Positions 17,525 to 26,258 of a DNA stretch of 64,000 nucleotides are shown here, one piece after another. Position 1 is the stretch's first letter, and the number at the start of each line of letters is the position of its first letter. The notes beneath the pieces were generated by a model that was not told the origin of the DNA, did no database searches, and saw nothing but the letters and a program-made list of their open reading frames with translations. Origin of the DNA: Helicobacter pylori (GTDB taxonomy: Bacteria > Campylobacterota > Campylobacteria > Campylobacterales > Helicobacteraceae); contig NZ_CP051500.1 in the NCBI RefSeq assembly GCF_016755635.1, positions 372,001 to 436,000 on the forward strand, given 5' to 3'. A program made the position numbers and the translations under genes.

Positions 17525-20364
17525 GTGGTATGGTTGATTTAAAAGAATTTTTAGCCGAGCTTGGTAAGACCCAAAAAGAGCTTAAAAATGTGATCGAGCA
17601 AGCCAAAGATATTGGTTTAGAGCTTAAGACAAATTCTAAAATGACCCCAGAGCAAGCCGGCAAGCTATACAAATACATTGTGGATGGCATTAAAGAACAA
17701 ATACAAGCCAATCAACCCACTAAAAATCCTGAACAAGACAATAAAGACGATTTGAATACAGCCGTAGCGTCTAAACCTCTTAACAAAAAGGTTTCCAAAA
17801 CGCCTAAAAAAGAAGAAACAAAAAGCCAGCCAAAGCCCAAAAAAACTAAAGAAAAGAAAAAAGAAGCTCCTACACCCATTGCCAAAAAAAAAGGAGGAAT
17901 AGAGATTGTCAACACTTTTGAAAACCAAACGCCCCATGTAGAAAACACCCCTAAAGCGGTTAGCCACTCTCAAATAGAAAAAGCCAAGCAAAAACTCCAA
18001 GAAATCCAAAAAAGCCGAGAAGCCCTAAACAAGCTCACCCAAAGCAACGCTAACAACGCTAACAGCACCAATAACGCTAATAACGCTAAAAAAGAAATCA
18101 GCGAAGTTAAAAAGCAAGAGCAAGAGATCAAACGCCATGAAAACATTAAAAGACGCACCGGTTTTAGGGTGATTAAACGCAACGATGAAACAGAAAATGA
18201 AATTGAAAACAGCGTAACAGAAAGCAAAAAACCCACTCAAAGCGCGGCGGCTATTTTTGAAGACATTAAAAAAGAATGGCAAGAAAAAGACAAGCAAGAG
18301 GCTAAAAAAGCCAAAAAACCCAGTAAGCCCAAAGCCACCCCCACAGCCAAAAACAACAAATCCCATAAAATTGATTTTAGCGATGCGAGGGATTTTAAGG
18401 GCAATGATATTTATGATGATGAAACCGATGAAATCTTATTGTTTGATTTGCATGAACAAGATAATCTCAATAAGGAAGAAGAAGAAAAAGAAATCCGCCA
18501 AAATATCAACGACAGGGTGCGCGTCCAAAGAAAAAACCCTTGGATGAATGAAAGCGGGATCAAACGACAATCCAAGAAAAAACGCGCATTCCGTAACGAT
18601 AGCAGCCAAAAAGTGATCCAAAGTGCGATTTCAATCCCTGAAGAAGTGCGCGTCTATGAATTCGCGCAAAAAGCGAATTTGAATCTGGCTGATGTGATTA
18701 AAACCCTCTTTAATTTAGGGCTTATGGTAACTAAAAACGACTTTTTGGATAAGGATAGCATAGAGATTTTAGCCGAAGAGTTCCATTTAGAAATTTCTGT
18801 TCAAAACACCTTAGAGAAATTTGAAGTAGAAGAAGTGCTAGAGGGGGTGAAAAAAGAGCGCCCGCCTGTGGTTACTATCATGGGGCATGTTGATCATGGC
18901 AAAACTTCGCTATTGGATAAAATCCGTGATAAAAGAGTCGCTCACACGGAAGCTGGGGGGATCACTCAGCACATTGGCGCTTACATGGTAGAAAAAAATA
19001 ACAAATGGGTGTCTTTCATTGACACCCCAGGGCATGAAGCCTTCAGCCAGATGCGTAATCGTGGGGCTCAAGTTACAGATATTGCAGTGATTGTGATAGC
19101 GGCTGATGATGGCGTGAAGCAACAGACTATTGAAGCTTTAGAGCATGCAAAGGCCGCTAATGTGCCTGTGATTTTTGCAATGAATAAAATGGATAAGCCT
19201 AATGTGAATCCGGACAAACTCAAAGCTGAATGCGCTGAGCTTGGTTATAACCCTGTGGATTGGGGCGGAGAGCATGAGTTTATCCCTGTTTCGGCTAAAA
19301 CGGGCGATGGCATTGATAATTTGTTAGAAACCATTCTCATTCAAGCGGATATTATGGAATTAAAAGCCATAGAAGAGGGCAGCGCTAGAGCGGTTGTTTT
19401 AGAAGGGAGCGTGGAAAAAGGGCGTGGGGCAGTAGCCACGGTGATTGTCCAAAGCGGGACTTTAAGCGTGGGGGATAGTTTTTTTGCCGAAACGGCGTTT
19501 GGTAAAATAAGAACGATGACTGACGATCAAGGCAAGAGCATTCAAAATTTAAAACCCTCTATGGTGGCTCTCATCACAGGCTTAAGCGAAGTGCCTCCTG
19601 CAGGATCTGTTTTAATAGGGGTAGAAAACGATTCTATCGCGCGCTTGCAAGCTCAAAAGAGGGCGACTTATTTACGCCAAAAAGCCTTGAGTAAAAGCAC
19701 TAAAGTGTCTTTTGATGAGCTTTCAGAAATGGTCGCTAATAAGGAATTAAAAAATATTCCTGTAGTCATTAAAGCGGATACGCAAGGAAGCTTAGAAGCC
19801 ATTAAAAACAGCTTGTTAGAGCTTAATAACGAAGAAGTGGCGATTCAAGTGATCCATTCAGGGGTGGGGGGCATTACTGAGAATGATTTGAGCCTAGTTT
19901 CTAGCAGTGAGCATGCGGTGATTTTAGGCTTTAACATCCGCCCTACCGGTAATGTGAAAAATAAGGCTAAAGAATACAATGTGAGCATTAAAACTTACAC
20001 GGTGATTTATGCCTTGATTGAAGAAATGCGATCGCTGTTATTAGGCTTGATGAGTCCTATTATTGAAGAAGAGCATACCGGGCAAGCGGAAGTGAGAGAA
20101 ACCTTTAATATCCCTAAAGTAGGCACGATAGCCGGGTGTGTGGTGAGCGATGGGGTGATCGCTCGTGGCATTAAGGCGCGTTTGATTAGGGATGGCGTGG
20201 TGATTCACACCGGCGAAATCCTTTCTTTGAAACGCTTTAAAGACGATGTGAAAGAAGTTTCTAAGGGCTATGAGTGCGGGATCATGCTAGAAAATTATAA
20301 TGAGATTAAAGTGGGCGATGTGTTTGAAACCTACAAAGAAATCCATAAAAAAAGAACCCTCTAA
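17521..20364 (+). CDS. infB: Translation initiation factor IF-2
   Basis: GTPase that places initiator tRNA on the 30S subunit. The 947 residues fall in two parts. The first 300 or so are a low-complexity Lys/Glu/Asn-rich linker (for example NNANSTNNANNAKK), and the rest is the conserved core. The G1 motif GHVDHGKT is at 455-462, followed by DTPGHEAFSQMR and NKMDKPN. The C-terminal IF2 domains include GTIAGCVVSDG. ATG 17521 overlaps the ylxR stop by 4 bases; its own stop overlaps the rbfA ATG by one base. Confidence 0.98.
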   Translation: MSGMVDLKEFLAELGKTQKELKNVIEQAKDIGLELKTNSKMTPEQAGKLYKYIVDGIKEQIQANQPTKNPEQDNKDDLNTAVASKPLNKKVSKTPKKEETKSQPKPKKTKEKKKEAPTPIAKKKGGIEIVNTFENQTPHVENTPKAVSHSQIEKAKQKLQEIQKSREALNKLTQSNANNANSTNNANNAKKEISEVKKQEQEIKRHENIKRRTGFRVIKRNDETENEIENSVTESKKPTQSAAAIFEDIKKEWQEKDKQEAKKAKKPSKPKATPTAKNNKSHKIDFSDARDFKGNDIYDDETDEILLFDLHEQDNLNKEEEEKEIRQNINDRVRVQRKNPWMNESGIKRQSKKKRAFRNDSSQKVIQSAISIPEEVRVYEFAQKANLNLADVIKTLFNLGLMVTKNDFLDKDSIEILAEEFHLEISVQNTLEKFEVEEVLEGVKKERPPVVTIMGHVDHGKTSLLDKIRDKRVAHTEAGGITQHIGAYMVEKNNKWVSFIDTPGHEAFSQMRNRGAQVTDIAVIVIAADDGVKQQTIEALEHAKAANVPVIFAMNKMDKPNVNPDKLKAECAELGYNPVDWGGEHEFIPVSAKTGDGIDNLLETILIQADIMELKAIEEGSARAVVLEGSVEKGRGAVATVIVQSGTLSVGDSFFAETAFGKIRTMTDDQGKSIQNLKPSMVALITGLSEVPPAGSVLIGVENDSIARLQAQKRATYLRQKALSKSTKVSFDELSEMVANKELKNIPVVIKADTQGSLEAIKNSLLELNNEEVAIQVIHSGVGGITENDLSLVSSSEHAVILGFNIRPTGNVKNKAKEYNVSIKTYTVIYALIEEMRSLLLGLMSPIIEEEHTGQAEVRETFNIPKVGTIAGCVVSDGVIARGIKARLIRDGVVIHTGEILSLKRFKDDVKEVSKGYECGIMLENYNEIKVGDVFETYKEIHKKRTL

Positions 20365-20699
20365 TGAACGCTCATAAAGAACGCTTAGAATCCAATCTTT
20401 TAGAATTACTGCAAGAGGCTTTAGCGGGCTTGAACGACAGCGAATTGAATTCTTTAAGCGTTACTAAGGTGGAATGCTCTAAAGGGAAGCACCACGCTTT
20501 GGTGTTTGTGCTTTCATCAGATCATAAAATCCTTTCTAAATTAAAAAAAGCTGAGGGTTTGATCAGGCAGTTTGTTTTGCAGGCGAGCGGATGGTTTAAA
20601 TGCCCAAAGCTCAGTTTTGTTTTAGATGATAGTTTAGAAAAGCAGCTCCGCCTAGACGCCTTATTTAATGAAATCGCTAAAGGGAAAGATAATGACTAA
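20364..20699 (+). CDS. rbfA: Ribosome-binding factor A
   Basis: Small KH-like protein needed for late 30S maturation. Its 111 residues show the RbfA pattern: an N-terminal helix ([15 protein letters not shown]), a central [15 protein letters not shown] strand pair, and C-terminal [22 protein letters not shown]. The start overlaps the infB stop (TAATG) and the stop lies inside rimP, so infB-rbfA-rimP are translationally coupled, the usual arrangement in this group. Confidence 0.92.
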   Translation: MNAHKERLESNLLELLQEALAGLNDSELNSLSVTKVECSKGKHHALVFVLSSDHKILSKLKKAEGLIRQFVLQASGWFKCPKLSFVLDDSLEKQLRLDALFNEIAKGKDND

Positions 20700-21132
20700 A
20701 AAAATAGAAGAGAAAATAGAGGGCGTGATTGAAAGCTTGGGTTATTTGCTTTATGATGTGAGTTTGGTTAAAGAAAACGAGCAGCATGTTTTAAGGGTGA
20801 GCCTTAAAAACCCTAATGGGGCGGTTAGTTTGGACATTTGCCAACAAGTGAGCGAGGTGATTTCGCCCTTATTAGATGTGTGCGATTTTATTCAAGACGC
20901 TTATATTTTAGAAGTGAGCTCTATGGGGTTAGAAAGAACGCTTAAAACCCCCAAACACTTCAAGCTTTCTTTAGGCGAAAAAGTGGGAGTCAAACTCACA
21001 AATAAAGAAAGCTTTCAAGCTGTCCTTAAAGACGCTAACGATTGGAGCGCGGATTTTGAATTAGAGGATCACGCTATCAAAAGCGTGGAGTATAAAGATT
21101 TAAAGAAAGTTAAAACGCTTTTTGAGTGGTGA
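20692..21132 (+). CDS. rimP: Ribosome maturation factor RimP
   Basis: 30S assembly factor. The start is ATG 20692 (146 residues, [18 protein letters not shown]), with AAAGGGAAAG just upstream. The frame is open 8 codons further but those lie inside rbfA. The RimP hallmarks are [38 protein letters not shown] and [15 protein letters not shown]. It is the last gene of the plus-strand run and faces acs. Confidence 0.93.
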   Translation: MTKKIEEKIEGVIESLGYLLYDVSLVKENEQHVLRVSLKNPNGAVSLDICQQVSEVISPLLDVCDFIQDAYILEVSSMGLERTLKTPKHFKLSLGEKVGVKLTNKESFQAVLKDANDWSADFELEDHAIKSVEYKDLKKVKTLFEW

Positions 21133-21167
21133 AATAATGCGAAGCGGTAGCGTTTCCTACACTTTAT

Positions 21168-21232
21168 GAGAAATTACCGCTTGATTGAAATTGGCTCTTG
21201 TTATTTGGCTAAAAAACGCCAAAAAGCATTTT
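21168..21232. repeat. Partial copy of dispersed intergenic element between rimP and acs
   Basis: The plus strand reads GAGAAATTACCGCTTGATT followed by GCTCTT and a T-rich part. This matches the complement of the element at 58259-58436 (AAGAAATTATCGCTTGATT, then GCTCTTTACTATTT) and like it runs into an A/T hairpin. Confidence 0.6.
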
Positions 21233-21233
21233 T
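21213..21233 (-). terminator. Terminator hairpin downstream of acs
   Basis: In the minus-strand transcript AAAAATGC pairs with GCGTTTTT (one G-U) around a short T-rich loop, with T residues in the descending arm. It lies 7 bases after the acs stop. Read in the other direction it could also serve rimP. Confidence 0.5.
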
Positions 21234-21239
21234 GAGATT

Positions 21240-23228
21240 TCACTCTTCCATTTGAACGATACTCATTATTTCTTTAACCACATTCACATCTTCTAGCGTG
21301 CTTAAATCTTGAGTGATAGGCTCTTTTTTGGCGATGGATTTCAAAAGCCTTCTCATGATTTTCCCGCTCCTGGTTTTAGGCAAACCTGGCACATACATGA
21401 CATTGTCTAATTTCGCGATCTTTCCAATTTCAACGGATAAGATATGGTTCATTTCTTTTAACAATTCTAAACTCTCGCCAAGATTGCATTTAGCCCCATC
21501 GCACAGCACCACAAACGCAAACAAGCCCTCTCCTTTAATCGTATCAGGGATACCCACTACCGCGCATTCAACCACCATTTCATGTTTAGAAATAGCGCTC
21601 TCCACTTCAGCCGTGCCAATCCTATGCCCACTCACATTCACAATATCATCTGTGCGCCCAATAATAGTGATGTATCCGTTTTCATCCACGATAGCGCCAT
21701 CTCCAGAGAGGTAGACATATTCCCCATTCAACTTGATCTGAGAAAAATAGCTATCAATGTATCGTTTCTCATCGCCCCAAATGTTTCTTATCATAGAAGG
21801 CCATGGCTTAGTGATGCATAAAAACCCTTGCTCTCCGGGCTTTGTTTGGGTGCCGTCTTCGTTTAAAACTTCTGCATGGATTCCAGGCAAAGGTAAAGTC
21901 GCACAACTGGCCCTTATAGGCGTAGCTCCCGGTAAAGGGCTGATGATATGCCCGCCTGTTTCTGTTTGCCACCAAGTATCCACGATACTGCATTTTGAAT
22001 TGCCGATTTTTTCATAAAACCATTTCCATGCCGTAGGGTTAATGGGCTCTCCCACCGTTCCTAAAACTTTGAGCGATTCTAAATTATACTTTAAGGGTTC
22101 GTTTTCGCCTTTAGCATGCAGCATTCTTATAGCGGTGGGAGAAGTGTAGAATTTATCCACGCGGTATTCTTCTATCATCCTCCACCATCTCCCATAATCC
22201 GGATAAGACATCGTGCCTTCTAGTATCAAAGTCGTTGCCCCGCAAGCTAAAGGTCCATAAACCACATAAGTGTGCCCTGTGATCCAACCAATATCAGCGG
22301 TGCACCAAAAATTATCGTTATCTCTAATATCAAAAACCCACTCCATCGTCATTTGTGCCCACAGCAAATACCCCGCACTGCTGTGTTGAACGCCTTTAGG
22401 TTTCCCGGTTGATCCGCTTGTATAGAGCAAGAATAAAGGATCTTCAGAGTCCATCATTTCAGGTTCGCATTTATCGGATTGGTAATTGACCATTTCATTA
22501 TAGACAAAATCGCGCCCTCTCACATAGTCAATCTCTTTGGCGTTTCGTATCACAATGAGCGCTTTTTCCACACTAGGGCAGGCATTATTTTCTAGAGCCT
22601 TGTCAAGGGCTGGCTTGAGCATATAGGGTTTGCCTTTTCTAAAAGTCCCATCCGCTGTGATAACTAATTTGGCTTGAGCGTCGTTGATCCTATCCCTCAA
22701 GGCTTCAGGGCTAAACCCAGCAAAAACGATGCTATGGATCGCTCCAATCCTAGCGCATGCGAGCATCATATAAACGCTTTCTACAATCATAGGCATATAG
22801 ATAATGACTCTATCGCCTTTTTTGACATTGAATTCGTTTTTTAAAAGGTTGGCTGTTTTATTGACTTCAGAGTGGAGTTTTCTGTAGGTGATGACATTAT
22901 AATCCCCCATTTCCCCTTCAAAAATGATCGCTACTTTATTTTTTTTGTCTTTTAAATGCCTGTCTATGCAATTGTAAGAAACATTGATTTTGCCGTTTTC
23001 AAACCATTTGAAAAAAGGGGCGTTATCGCTGTTTAAAACCTTATCAAAAGGTTTAAACCATGTGAGTTTTTGCTTGGCTAACTCGCCCCAAAAATGTTCA
23101 TAATCTTCATTGGCTTCATGCACTAAATCTTTATATTCGCACATGTTTTTAATCCTGGCTTGCTTGGCAAACGCTCTGTTAGGGTTAAAGATTTTTTTAG
23201 CGAATTCTGAATCATTGTCTAATTGCAT
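21240..23228 (-). CDS. acs: Acetyl-CoA synthetase
   Basis: AMP-forming ligase of the ANL superfamily that converts acetate, ATP and CoA to acetyl-CoA. The P-loop-like [17 protein letters not shown] lies near residue 270. WWQTETGG and the C-terminal acetylation/catalytic lysine motif [14 protein letters not shown] are present. The length of 662 residues is typical. It is a single-gene unit with its own -10 box and a strong ribosome-binding site (AAAGGAGA) before ATG 23228. Confidence 0.98.
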   Translation of the reverse strand: MQLDNDSEFAKKIFNPNRAFAKQARIKNMCEYKDLVHEANEDYEHFWGELAKQKLTWFKPFDKVLNSDNAPFFKWFENGKINVSYNCIDRHLKDKKNKVAIIFEGEMGDYNVITYRKLHSEVNKTANLLKNEFNVKKGDRVIIYMPMIVESVYMMLACARIGAIHSIVFAGFSPEALRDRINDAQAKLVITADGTFRKGKPYMLKPALDKALENNACPSVEKALIVIRNAKEIDYVRGRDFVYNEMVNYQSDKCEPEMMDSEDPLFLLYTSGSTGKPKGVQHSSAGYLLWAQMTMEWVFDIRDNDNFWCTADIGWITGHTYVVYGPLACGATTLILEGTMSYPDYGRWWRMIEEYRVDKFYTSPTAIRMLHAKGENEPLKYNLESLKVLGTVGEPINPTAWKWFYEKIGNSKCSIVDTWWQTETGGHIISPLPGATPIRASCATLPLPGIHAEVLNEDGTQTKPGEQGFLCITKPWPSMIRNIWGDEKRYIDSYFSQIKLNGEYVYLSGDGAIVDENGYITIIGRTDDIVNVSGHRIGTAEVESAISKHEMVVECAVVGIPDTIKGEGLFAFVVLCDGAKCNLGESLELLKEMNHILSVEIGKIAKLDNVMYVPGLPKTRSGKIMRRLLKSIAKKEPITQDLSTLEDVNVVKEIMSIVQMEE

Positions 23229-23267
23229 CGCATCTCCTTTCTCATGGCTTTAAGCACATTTTTTATT

Positions 23268-23273
23268 ATTATA
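23268..23273 (-). promoter_or_regulatory. -10 box of acs
   Basis: Perfect TATAAT on the minus strand, 40 bases upstream of the acs start. Confidence 0.6.
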
Positions 23274-23425
23274 TCCAAACTCACACTCTTTTAAAGGGAG
23301 GGATACTTTTCTCTTTCTGTGTGGATTGAGACTGATAAAAAAGGAAATAGCACGATGAAACCTAAAGGGGGTATTAGCGTTAATATGCTAATATAGCTAA
23401 AACATTACGACTATAAAAGGGTGAT

Positions 23426-24538
23426 ATGCTGATCTCCATAGCGTTTTTATTGGTTTTATGTCTTTTGAATTATAGTTCTTTTAGGATGTTAAAATCGTTT
23501 TTAACCTTAAAGAAAATCTCTCGATACGCTTATTTGGGTTTTTTCATCCTTTTGAGCGCGGGCGAGGCGGCTTTTGTTTTTTATAGGAATGTCATGCCTA
23601 GCCATTTGTTTGTTTTGACTTCGGCGTGTTCGTTTGTGTCCTTTATTGTGTTTGTTTTTTCTTTGAGTTTTTACGGGTTTTCTTACTCTGTAGAAAAAAT
23701 AGATTTCTTACCTTCAAGGCGTAAAGGTTTAAAAAACTTTTTAAAATTAGGGTTTTATCTGGCGTTATTAGGGTATTTTTGGCGCGGGTTTTATGAAGGG
23801 TTGGCCCGCCCTAAAATCAAAGAAACCCCTATTTATTTAGACAAGCTGGATAAAGAATTAAAGATTATTTTACTCACAGACATGCATGTGGGGAGTTTGT
23901 TGCAAAAAGATTTTGTTGATTATATTGTAGAAGAAGTCAATCAACAAAAAGTGGATATGGTGCTGATTGGGGGGGATTTAGTGGATGAAAACATTGAAAA
24001 AGTCAAATCCTTTTTACTGCCTTTAAACAACCTTAAAAGCGTGCATGGCACTTTTTATGTGCCAGGAAACCATGAGTATTACCATGGCATAGAGCCGATT
24101 TTATCGTTTCTTGACACGCTTAATTTGACGATTTTAGGGAATGAGTGCGTGCATTTAGGGGGGATCAATTTGTGCGGCGTGTATGATTATTTCGCAAGGA
24201 AGCGTCAAAATTTTGCCCCTGATATTGACAAAGCTTTAAAAAAGCGTGATAGTAGTAAGCCCACGATCCTTTTAGCCCACCAACCTAAGCAAATTAGAAG
24301 CCTCAAAGAAAGCCACTCTGTGGATTTAGTGCTTTCAGGGCATACCCATGCAGGGCAAATCTTTCCCTTTAGCCTTTTAGTCAAGTTGGCGCAAACCTAT
24401 TTACATGGTTTATACAAGCACAGCCCCACCACTCAAATCTATGTGAGCAGTGGGGCAGGGTATTGGGGGATTCCTTTAAGGTTTTTAGCCCCTAGCGAGA
24501 TCGCATACCTTAGGCTCTTACCTAAAAATCAAGCTTAG
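23426..24538 (+). CDS. Membrane-anchored metallophosphoesterase (HP1044-like)
   Basis: Protein of 370 residues. The first 130 or so hold about four membrane segments. The C-terminal domain is a calcineurin-like phosphoesterase with all dinuclear-metal motifs: DMHVG at about 152, GGDLVDE, GNHEYYHG at about 214, and SGHTHAGQ at about 306. This architecture matches the YkuE/YaeI group of cytoplasm-facing phosphodiesterases; UDP-diacylglucosamine or phospholipid substrates are possible but not shown. It faces repG across a 50-base gap. Confidence 0.9.
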   Translation: MLISIAFLLVLCLLNYSSFRMLKSFLTLKKISRYAYLGFFILLSAGEAAFVFYRNVMPSHLFVLTSACSFVSFIVFVFSLSFYGFSYSVEKIDFLPSRRKGLKNFLKLGFYLALLGYFWRGFYEGLARPKIKETPIYLDKLDKELKIILLTDMHVGSLLQKDFVDYIVEEVNQQKVDMVLIGGDLVDENIEKVKSFLLPLNNLKSVHGTFYVPGNHEYYHGIEPILSFLDTLNLTILGNECVHLGGINLCGVYDYFARKRQNFAPDIDKALKKRDSSKPTILLAHQPKQIRSLKESHSVDLVLSGHTHAGQIFPFSLLVKLAQTYLHGLYKHSPTTQIYVSSGAGYWGIPLRFLAPSEIAYLRLLPKNQA

Positions 24539-24560
24539 TTAAACAAAGCTTTAAAATCTT

Positions 24561-24578
24561 AATCAAGCGGTTAAAAAC
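24561..24578. repeat. Short partial copy of dispersed motif
   Basis: AATCAAGCGGTTAAAAAC, matching the AATCAAGCGRTAA core found at 24771, 26124, 58306 and (complement) 21168. Confidence 0.4.
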
Positions 24579-24587
24579 AAGGAGTTA

Positions 24588-24675
24588 AAAAACAACCGCC
24601 AAGACAAAGGGAAAGGAGGGGGAGGTGACCCTTCAATCTTAGCGGTGCCAACCAAACCATAAGGAATGGTTGGAT
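24588..24675 (-). ncRNA. repG: Small regulatory RNA RepG
   Basis: This gap next to hsrA holds a complete small RNA gene on the minus strand. A TATAAT box (24686-24681) precedes a start near 24675. The RNA begins with a hairpin formed by CCAACCATTCC and GGTTTGGTTGG. It ends with a 10-bp terminator stem (24594-24604 paired with 24638-24647) and six T residues. The terminator loop is a long C/U-rich stretch (about 24608-24632). Length of about 88 nt, position beside HP1043 and the C/U-rich loop all match RepG (HPnc5490), which binds the variable G-tract in the tlpB leader. tlpB is not in this window. Confidence 0.92.
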
Positions 24676-24680
24676 TTGCA

Positions 24681-24686
24681 ATTATA
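24681..24686 (-). promoter_or_regulatory. -10 box of repG
   Basis: Perfect TATAAT on the minus strand, 6-7 bases before the inferred RNA start at about 24675. Confidence 0.75.
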
Positions 24687-24770
24687 CAATAAAATGGTGA
24701 TTTTTAGCAAATGATTTTAAAAATTATCCATAAAAACGCTCAAAGGTATTTTTACAACCAATAACCAAGG

Positions 24771-24801
24771 GCTTGATTTTAATCAAGCGATAACTTTTAT
24801 T
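24771..24801. repeat. Partial copy of dispersed intergenic element upstream of hsrA
   Basis: GCTTGATTTTAATCAAGCG forms an 8-bp inverted repeat with a TT loop and is followed by ATAACTTTTATT. The preceding 35 bases (ggtatttttacaaccaataa) also match the copy at 26077-26258. Confidence 0.65.
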
Positions 24802-24810
24802 AATATTTTC

Positions 24811-24838
24811 TTAAACTAATTTAAAATTATGATATAAT
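24811..24838 (+). promoter_or_regulatory. hsrA promoter with candidate autoregulatory direct repeat
   Basis: TATAAT at 24833-24838 lies 40 bases before the hsrA start. Two TTAAA repeats at 24811 and 24821 are exactly 10 bp apart, one helical turn, just upstream of the -10. HsrA is known to bind its own promoter in this region; assigning these repeats to it is inference. Confidence 0.5.
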
Positions 24839-24877
24839 CAGTGCTTGAATTACTCTTAAATGCAGGAGTCATACACC

Positions 24878-25549
24878 ATGCGCGTTCTACTGATTGAAAA
24901 AAATTCTGTTTTGGGTGGAGAAATTGAAAAAGGCTTAAATGTTAAAGGCTTTATGGCTGATGTAACAGAGAGTTTAGAGGATGGGGAATATCTTATGGAT
25001 ATTAGGAACTATGACTTAGTTATGGTTAGCGATAAAAACGCTTTAAGTTTTGTTTCTAGAATCAAGGAGAAACATTCTTCTATTGTTGTTTTAGTTTCTT
25101 CTGATAACCCTACAAGCGAAGAAGAAGTCCATGCGTTTGAGCAGGGCGCGGACGATTATATCGCTAAACCTTACCGCAGCATTAAGGCTTTAGTCGCAAG
25201 GATTGAGGCTCGTTTGAGGTTTTGGGGTTCTAATGTGATTGAAATTGGGGATTTGACCATTAGCCCTGATGAAGAAAAGATTATTTACAAGGGGCGTGAA
25301 GTTGAAGTGAAAGGAAAGCCTTTTGAAGTGCTGACCCATCTTGCTAGACATAGGGATCAAATCGTCTCCAAAGAACAGCTTTTAGACGCTATTTGGGAAG
25401 AGCCTGAAATGGTTACCCCTAATGTCATTGAAGTGGCTATCAATCAAATCCGCCAAAAAATGGATAAACCCTTGGGGATTTCCACGGTTGAAACCGTAAG
25501 ACGCAGAGGCTATCGTTTTTGCTACCCCAAACCGGCGTGTGAAGAGTAA
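24878..25549 (+). CDS. hsrA: Essential orphan response regulator HsrA (HP1043)
   Basis: OmpR-type regulator that is essential in H. pylori and needs no phosphorylation. I place the start at ATG 24878 (223 residues, MRVLLIEKNSVLGGE), with CAGGAG upstream; the frame extends 6 codons further. The receiver is atypical: the acidic pair is replaced (IEKN) and the residue at the usual phospho-Asp position is Ser51 in VMVSDKN. The C-terminal winged helix is canonical, with NVIEVAINQIRQKMDKP recognition helix and the wing VRRRGYRF. Confidence 0.96.
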   Translation: MRVLLIEKNSVLGGEIEKGLNVKGFMADVTESLEDGEYLMDIRNYDLVMVSDKNALSFVSRIKEKHSSIVVLVSSDNPTSEEEVHAFEQGADDYIAKPYRSIKALVARIEARLRFWGSNVIEIGDLTISPDEEKIIYKGREVEVKGKPFEVLTHLARHRDQIVSKEQLLDAIWEEPEMVTPNVIEVAINQIRQKMDKPLGISTVETVRRRGYRFCYPKPACEE

Positions 25550-25879
25550 ATTCCGTGGTTTGCTAAAAAAAAATAGATTAGAATGAGAGTGTGGAGTGGG
25601 TAAAATCAAATATTTGAATAGCGATAATAGAGACACTCATATCGTGTTGGTGTTTAGCTAGGAGCATGATCATTTTATCTGCGATTAGTAGGGTGTTTTG
25701 GTTAAAAAAACACTCAAATAAATTCGTATCAATTCATGGATTTAAATATTTATCAAAATACAAATTTTGGCTCCGTTTTCATTGGATATTGAAAAAGTCT
25801 TATTTTTGTGGGATTTTTATGGGATACAAGAAAAATACACAAAGAAAACGCTAGCTAAACCCTAGCTTGCACTAAAATT

Positions 25880-25936
25880 TTAGTGTAGTGGCGTTGTGAG
25901 AACCATTAAAACTATGATTGCTAATAGTAGTTTCAT
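25880..25936 (-). CDS. Candidate 18-residue hydrophobic peptide, Ibs-like type I toxin
   Basis: The frame encodes MKLLLAIIVLMVLTTPLH and stops at 25882-25880. A strong AAAAAGGAG lies 10 bases before the ATG. Size and composition (basic start, about 11 hydrophobic residues, a Pro near the end) resemble E. coli Ibs toxins (18-19 residues), which are silenced by antisense Sib RNAs. On the opposite strand TATGAT at 25913-25918 could start an RNA covering the ATG and ribosome-binding site. The perfect palindrome CACTAAAATTTTAGTG (25870-25885) spans the stop. H. pylori has known Aap/Iso type I systems; I could not tell whether this is one of them. Translation is unproven. Confidence 0.45.
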   Translation of the reverse strand: MKLLLAIIVLMVLTTPLH

Positions 25937-26076
25937 AGTTGGTCATCTCCTTTTTAAGATAGCCGCTCACTATTACCCAAACTCTAACATGCTCCAAATA
26001 CCCGCAACAAAAAACAATAAAATAGAGAGATAACTTAAAATGATTATTTGCGTTGGCGTGATGATAATTTAAAAAA

Positions 26077-26258
26077 CCTAAAAATACTAAAAAAGTATTT
26101 TTTACAACCAAATTATTAAGAGAGCTTGATTTTAAGCAAGCGATAGTTTTTTAAAAAAGCGGTTTTTTGGGGTTAGGGGGATTTAGTTGGAGGTTTATAG
26201 GGGGAGAATTATTTTAAAATATCTTCTATCCTTAAAAAATGAGTTTTTGCTATAAAAC
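26077..26258 (-). repeat. Long copy A of dispersed intergenic element, 3' of the DHH gene
   Basis: About 180 bp that align over their whole length with 58259-58436. The shared landmarks in plus-strand order are: AACCTAAAAA; an A/T hairpin; AGAGCTTGATTTTAA; CAAGCGATA; GGTTAGGGGGATTT; a G-rich block; CTATCC with CTTAA; AATGAGTTTT; CTATAA. It lies downstream of a minus-strand gene, as copy B does. Confidence 0.7.
26081..26101 (-). terminator. Covarying hairpin of element copy A
   Basis: AAAATACT and AGTATTTT form a perfect 8-bp stem around five bases. In copy B the same position has ATGCT/AGCAT, a compensatory change that supports a real structure, probably a terminator. Confidence 0.55.

Noticed and set aside
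17665-18366. Phe-rich minus-strand frames opposite the infB linker
   Set aside because: They arise from the complement of the Lys/Glu/Asn-rich low-complexity region of IF-2.
25666-25854. 62-codon plus-strand frame starting MIILSAISRVFW in the hsrA gap
   Set aside because: The AGGAG is only one base from the ATG, the composition follows local AT bias, and no domain or signal is visible.
25872-26111. 79-codon minus-strand frame overlapping the 18-codon peptide
   Set aside because: It runs through the shared element hairpin and has no ribosome-binding site at its start; the short hydrophobic frame has the better one.
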